NCBI GenBank assembly: GCA_036186865.1
Contig: AP025071.1
Span: forward strand, 15,404,036 to 15,468,035
DNA from: Eustoma russellianum
Taxonomy: Eukaryota > Streptophyta > Magnoliopsida > Gentianales > Gentianaceae
Direction: 5' to 3'
Length of the DNA stretch: 64,000 bases
Shown: piece by piece, positions 60,247-64,000 of the stretch
How positions within the stretch are numbered: position 1 is the stretch's first letter
Layout: every line of letters begins with the position of its first letter
Position numbers and translations under genes: made by a program
Notes under the pieces: model-generated
The model's input: the letters and a program-made list of their open reading frames with translations, nothing else
Databases searched by the model: none
What the model was told of the DNA's origin: nothing

Positions 60247-60248
<2 letters not shown>
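59494..60248. other. Intergenic sequence, unassigned
   Basis: Open short frames around 59771-60130 show no family features. A short repeat of 'ttattggaagatgcaaat' (59889) and 'cgaagatgcaaatc' (60146) is present but not clearly structured. Confidence 0.35.

Positions 60249-60339
<91 letters not shown>
60249..60339. repeat. (AT)n then (AG)n microsatellite
   Basis: About 64 bases of AT dinucleotides (60249-60312) followed by about 27 bases of AG (60313-60339). Confidence 0.97.
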
Positions 60340-60343
<4 letters not shown>

Positions 60344-60539
60344 CATACTATGTGTGTATGGTGTTATACGGTTACTATATCACGATTCAATAACAGTTGA
60401 CTTAGTCTTCCTCACCCTTTTAAGTTTTGAAACATTGTCATAATCATGAATTTATGCGGGGAAAATTGTGATATGAGCCGGGTATGTCTCAAAATTGATG
60501 TTATAAGTTGACAATAAATATATATTATATAACCATTTA

Positions 60540-62700
60540 GTTGAATAGTGGGTACGGAAAAAAATAGTTTTCAAAACTTTTTGTTACCAATTACTTACTT
60601 CTGAAAACAGATTATGTTTTCAGACCCGGTTTTTGAATAAATGAATGATCAGGTTGTAGACCTCCAAAAATCGTAAAGTTTGATGACAAAGTACTTTCAG
60701 ATGTTATGTACGTTCATAAAAATTTCATATAAAAATTCAAATTATAAGGCCTTGAAAAAACATGTTTATTCAGATTGTGTCAATCTGCTAGAAACTGTTC
60801 CTGAAAATGAAAAATGTATTCCTATTAATTTACAACTCCAAATGATCTGAAATTTTTATAATATGACCATTAGGATATGTACTTTAACGGGTTGAAACAG
60901 TTTTTCAAAATTCCTTTGGCAAGTATGTCAACCACGTTGATGTTCTTAACCTAGATCTGAAAATTAGATTGCACTAATCTCAGAACTATTAACGTTTGAC
61001 TGACTTATACTTATCCAAATAAAGTGAAACCTATGCCAAATGAAAGCTAGGGCGTGTGGCTATGTTTCTGCAAAAGTTTGTAATTTTTGAAAACTGTTTG
61101 CTATTTTTACCTTGCTAATGAAAACGATGCAGAAAACTGGAAACTGAAAGTAAAGTGCTGAAAAGTAAGAACACCAAGAACTTTATACTGATTCGGTTAA
61201 AACAACCTACTCCAGTCTTCGAGGACACCTTCCTCAGTTTTCACTAAACACAAAAAACACCTTAGCATAAGGGTGACTGGAGTTAAACACCAACTCAATC
61301 CTTTTACAATCAAGCAAACCAATCACGAACACCACCACCGATTGAATGAAGGTTTGATCACACCTTGATCAACCTTTTACAAGAAATGAACGTGTATAGG
61401 TGGTATAATCAAATCCTATATAATATGTGGAATATATGAATGATAGGCTTGAGACTAAGAAGAAGAGAAAGAAAGGAAGAAGAAGAGAGTAGTCTTGCTT
61501 TTTTGCACTTGTAAGATTATCAATTTTTGTTTGGCATTGTCTTGCACTATCTCCTCTTTTCATCTCCTTTTCACCGCCGCCCCTAGGGCTTTCTTCCTAC
61601 CTTGAGAATTGTCTTTAATGTCCTTGAAAGATTGCCTTGTGTAGAAGATGACACAATCTTGATTTCTTGGTGCAATATGATTGGAAGGATGACATGTCCT
61701 TGCCTAGTTGTCACCTGTTGATTGACCATCATTAGTCCACCTTGGCACCCTTTAAATGAGCTGTAAATTCTTCAAAAAAATCTGAAAACATGTGCTCAAA
61801 TTCTAGTCAAATAACTACCATACAATCACACATTAATCCCCTTCAATTTCGAAAGGCAATTGAAGACAAAAACATGCTAAAATTTGTCCATACCAAACAA
61901 CATGTGCTGAAATTTCAGCATGTGTTGTATTTTGAATTGTTTTCTTGTGTGTTGCCCTCTTCAATGTCACCAATCATGTGTGGTTTATTTTTCACCAATT
62001 AAAGTGTCAAATAAGCTCCACCTAGGCTCAAACAAAGCTGAAAATGGCGTGTGAAATTCCGGCACATGTGCTGAATTTTCTTTTGGTAAACTTTGTCAAA
62101 TAATGCACAATATTCACACATATATGGTAAATTATAATCAGCCTGAATTTGAATTTTCTAGAACACTTTAACATGTCTTTAATGTATAAAAAGTGTCTAG
62201 ATACATGTTACACCTACGCCAAAAACATTCCATGTGTGTATGTTCGTAGAAAACCGAATTTTCGACTTTCGTCGATTACGCGATTTTTCTCCGATTAATT
62301 TCAAACTTCTTACACATGCAATATATGTTATGTCACACATAATATACATAAAATGAAGTGTATATTCAGCTCCAATAGCTGAGTAGAAAATGCCCATGTG
62401 CAAAAAATAAATTTGAGTTTGAATTCTCCACATATCTAGGCTAAATTGTGGGTGATTTGTGTATGCCAACATGGTATGACTTAGTGGCTGTTTGTAACAT
62501 GTGAGCCACGAAATATTTGAGCATTTTTGATGTACATGGGCTGTCCATCTTTATATGGCAAGTACGTAACATGTCGGTGAAGTTTCGATAGTCACCCGAT
62601 ACGACAATTTTTCAGTTTATGACCTTGTAACATGTCGTTATAATTTTGACATCACTATGACTTATATCATATGATATAAGACCTGAATATACTCACAAAT
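60540..62700 (-). mobile_element. Decayed SIRE-like LTR, minus strand
   Basis: Segments follow the same order as the Copia-3 LTR read on the plus strand: 'gaatagtgg', GAAAACAGA...CAGACCCGGTTTTTGAA, 'gaacaccaagaactttatac', 'acctactccagtc...', 'aacaccaactcaatcc', and a 'tagtccaccttgg' part. The match is distant, with many gaps, and both ends are uncertain. There are no proteins. Confidence 0.45.
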
Positions 62701-63222
62701 ATGAGGTATATATACTGGTGTGATGTCGACGTACGTTTATAATATATGTGACGTGTCAATGGTACGTCGGAATATATGCGTATAGTGCCTTTTAAAAAAA
62801 TATGGATATATATATTATATATATATTAGGCGTGTAAATGGAATAGGGAGAGGACTTTCCATTCTCAAATTTGTTGCCATATAGCTTTTACCAAATATGT
62901 CTTCATTTAATGAACTAGTTAGTTCATTAACTTAAGCACTCCACTTAATGAACTAGTTTAGTTCATTAATTGTGGAACCTGAAAATAGTACAAAGACAAC
63001 AAATGTTTGCCCTATGGTGTAAGCTTTAACGCTTCATGGCTTGTTAGTACGACAACAATATATATAAGCATATAATGCATGCTTATCACATAAACGTGTC
63101 AAGTAATAATTGATCCATGCATTTAGTAAGTATGTAGTATTTAAATCATGCATTCGTAAATCACTCACCCTTTTTCTCAACAGGTATATCAGGCAAGCAA
63201 ATTGTCTAAATTCTCTAGCTAG
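62701..63222. other. AT-rich intergenic sequence
   Basis: Contains a TATATATATT run (62806-62826) and a repeated TTAATGAACTAGTT unit (62907 and 62945). No coding domain seen. Confidence 0.5.
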
Positions 63223-63530
63223 TAGGGCTCTAAATGAACCAAGCCGTTCGGTTGTTCGGCTCGTTTGGTTCGGGCTCGAGCTCGAGCTCGGCTCAGATAA
63301 AAGGTTAATGAACAGAGTTTGAACACCCTTTTCTGTTCGAGCTCAGTAAGTGTCACCGTTCGTTTAAGGTGTTCGGCTCGTTAATGTTGTTCGTTGAGTT
63401 AAACGAACCAAGCTTGAACAAGTAAATATGTTCGTTTAAATAAACGAACAAGCTCGGCTCGTTCGCTAAGTTAAATGAACAGAGCTTGAACAACACAATG
63501 CTCGGCTCGTTCGGCTCGTTTACAGCCCTA
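63223..63530. mobile_element. hAT-type MITE, 308 bp
   Basis: Ends TAGGGCTCTAAATGAACC and inverted CTCGTTTACAGCCCTA; exact 8-bp target duplication CTAGCTAG (63215-63222 and 63531-63538). The inside has many GGCTCGTT segments. Same size class and word use as the 309-bp element at 22771. No transposase. Confidence 0.9.
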
Positions 63531-63558
63531 CTAGCTAGGTGGCCAAATCGGTAAGCAT

Positions 63559-63560
<2 letters not shown>

Positions 63561-63604
<44 letters not shown>

Positions 63605-63634
63605 CACACACACACATATATATACATACACACA

Positions 63635-63711
<77 letters not shown>
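63561..63711. repeat. Compound (CA)n and (TA)n microsatellite
   Basis: Alternating blocks of AC and AT dinucleotides over 150 bases. Confidence 0.97.
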
Positions 63712-63713
<2 letters not shown>

Positions 63714-64000
63714 CAAAATATTGGAGGCTCAAATGTGTATTTTTTCCTTATTTGCTGATAGTTTAGAAATATGTTTTTTGAGAAATTGGTACATACAAAT
63801 TGTACTTAATTTTTGTGAAACATAAGTGCAAGGCCACCGTTTTCTTTGCTGTGAGACAAAATTAGTTACACAAACACCTTTAATATTTGCTTCATGCATA
63901 GTCTCAATTTTTTCTTAATTCGACAACCAACCTTAAAGATTAATAAATTTATTTCAGACTTAGGGGGCAGGAGAAATAGTCCATGATCAATATGCAGTTT
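63712..64000. other. Unassigned sequence at the window end
   Basis: No recognised features. Confidence 0.5.

Noticed and set aside
60137..60346. ORFs made of Ile-Tyr and Ser-Leu or Arg-Glu repeats
   Set aside because: They are translations of the AT/AG microsatellite. The same applies to the frames over 63353-63766.

Overview
This is a repeat-dominated stretch of a flowering-plant nuclear genome. The evidence is plant-type Ty1/copia lineages (SIRE-like, Angela-like and others), a Ty3/gypsy Tat-type element, plant L1 LINEs with a DUF4283-like ORF1, two tRNA-derived SINEs, hAT-type MITEs, and one intron-rich plant glycosyltransferase gene. I see no bacterial or organellar genes, tRNA or rRNA genes, or CRISPR arrays. 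The exact species cannot be read from the sequence; a dicot is plausible.

Layout, 1-41.3 kb: a nested stack of transposons. A gypsy-type LTR lies at the left edge. An old L1 LINE (LINE-A) starts near 1.64 kb. It is interrupted by a SINE, a copia LTR fragment, a complete copia element (Copia-1, 3062-9106, perfect 5-bp target duplication), a second SINE, and a long minus-strand Tat-type gypsy element (11346-40535). LINE-A resumes at 40.5-41.3 kb. The Tat element is itself filled by an Angela-like solo LTR (minus), a complete Angela-like copia (Copia-2, plus, 13261-21762), a 309-bp hAT MITE, a complete SIRE-like copia (Copia-3, minus, 23161-34098), a truncated SIRE-like copia (Copia-4, plus, 35864-38322) and a 636-bp hAT element. 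The second copy of the Tat LTR preserves the uninterrupted target sites, so most junctions can be read to the base.

Layout, 41.3-52.9 kb: the only host gene that looks functional is a minus-strand GT14/DUF266 (BC10-like, core-2/I-branching) glycosyltransferase. It has ten coding exons (42017-51267, 392 residues, open throughout, consistent splice phases) and a 5' UTR split by an intron. A copia remnant sits in intron 2 and an L1 remnant in intron 6, both antisense to the gene. A foldback sequence lies just upstream of its promoter.

Layout, 52.9-64 kb: a near-full-length but disabled L1 (LINE-C, 54174-59480) with an exact 13-bp target duplication and an A-rich tail, then microsatellites, a decayed SIRE-like LTR, and a 308-bp hAT MITE with an 8-bp target duplication.

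All transposon protein genes carry stops or frameshifts; none looks able to move itself. The most unusual shared feature is an array of GATC-centred palindromes, alternating ATCGATCGAT-type and GATCTCTC-type modules, inside the LTRs of several copia elements that otherwise differ (Copia-1, Copia-3, Copia-4).
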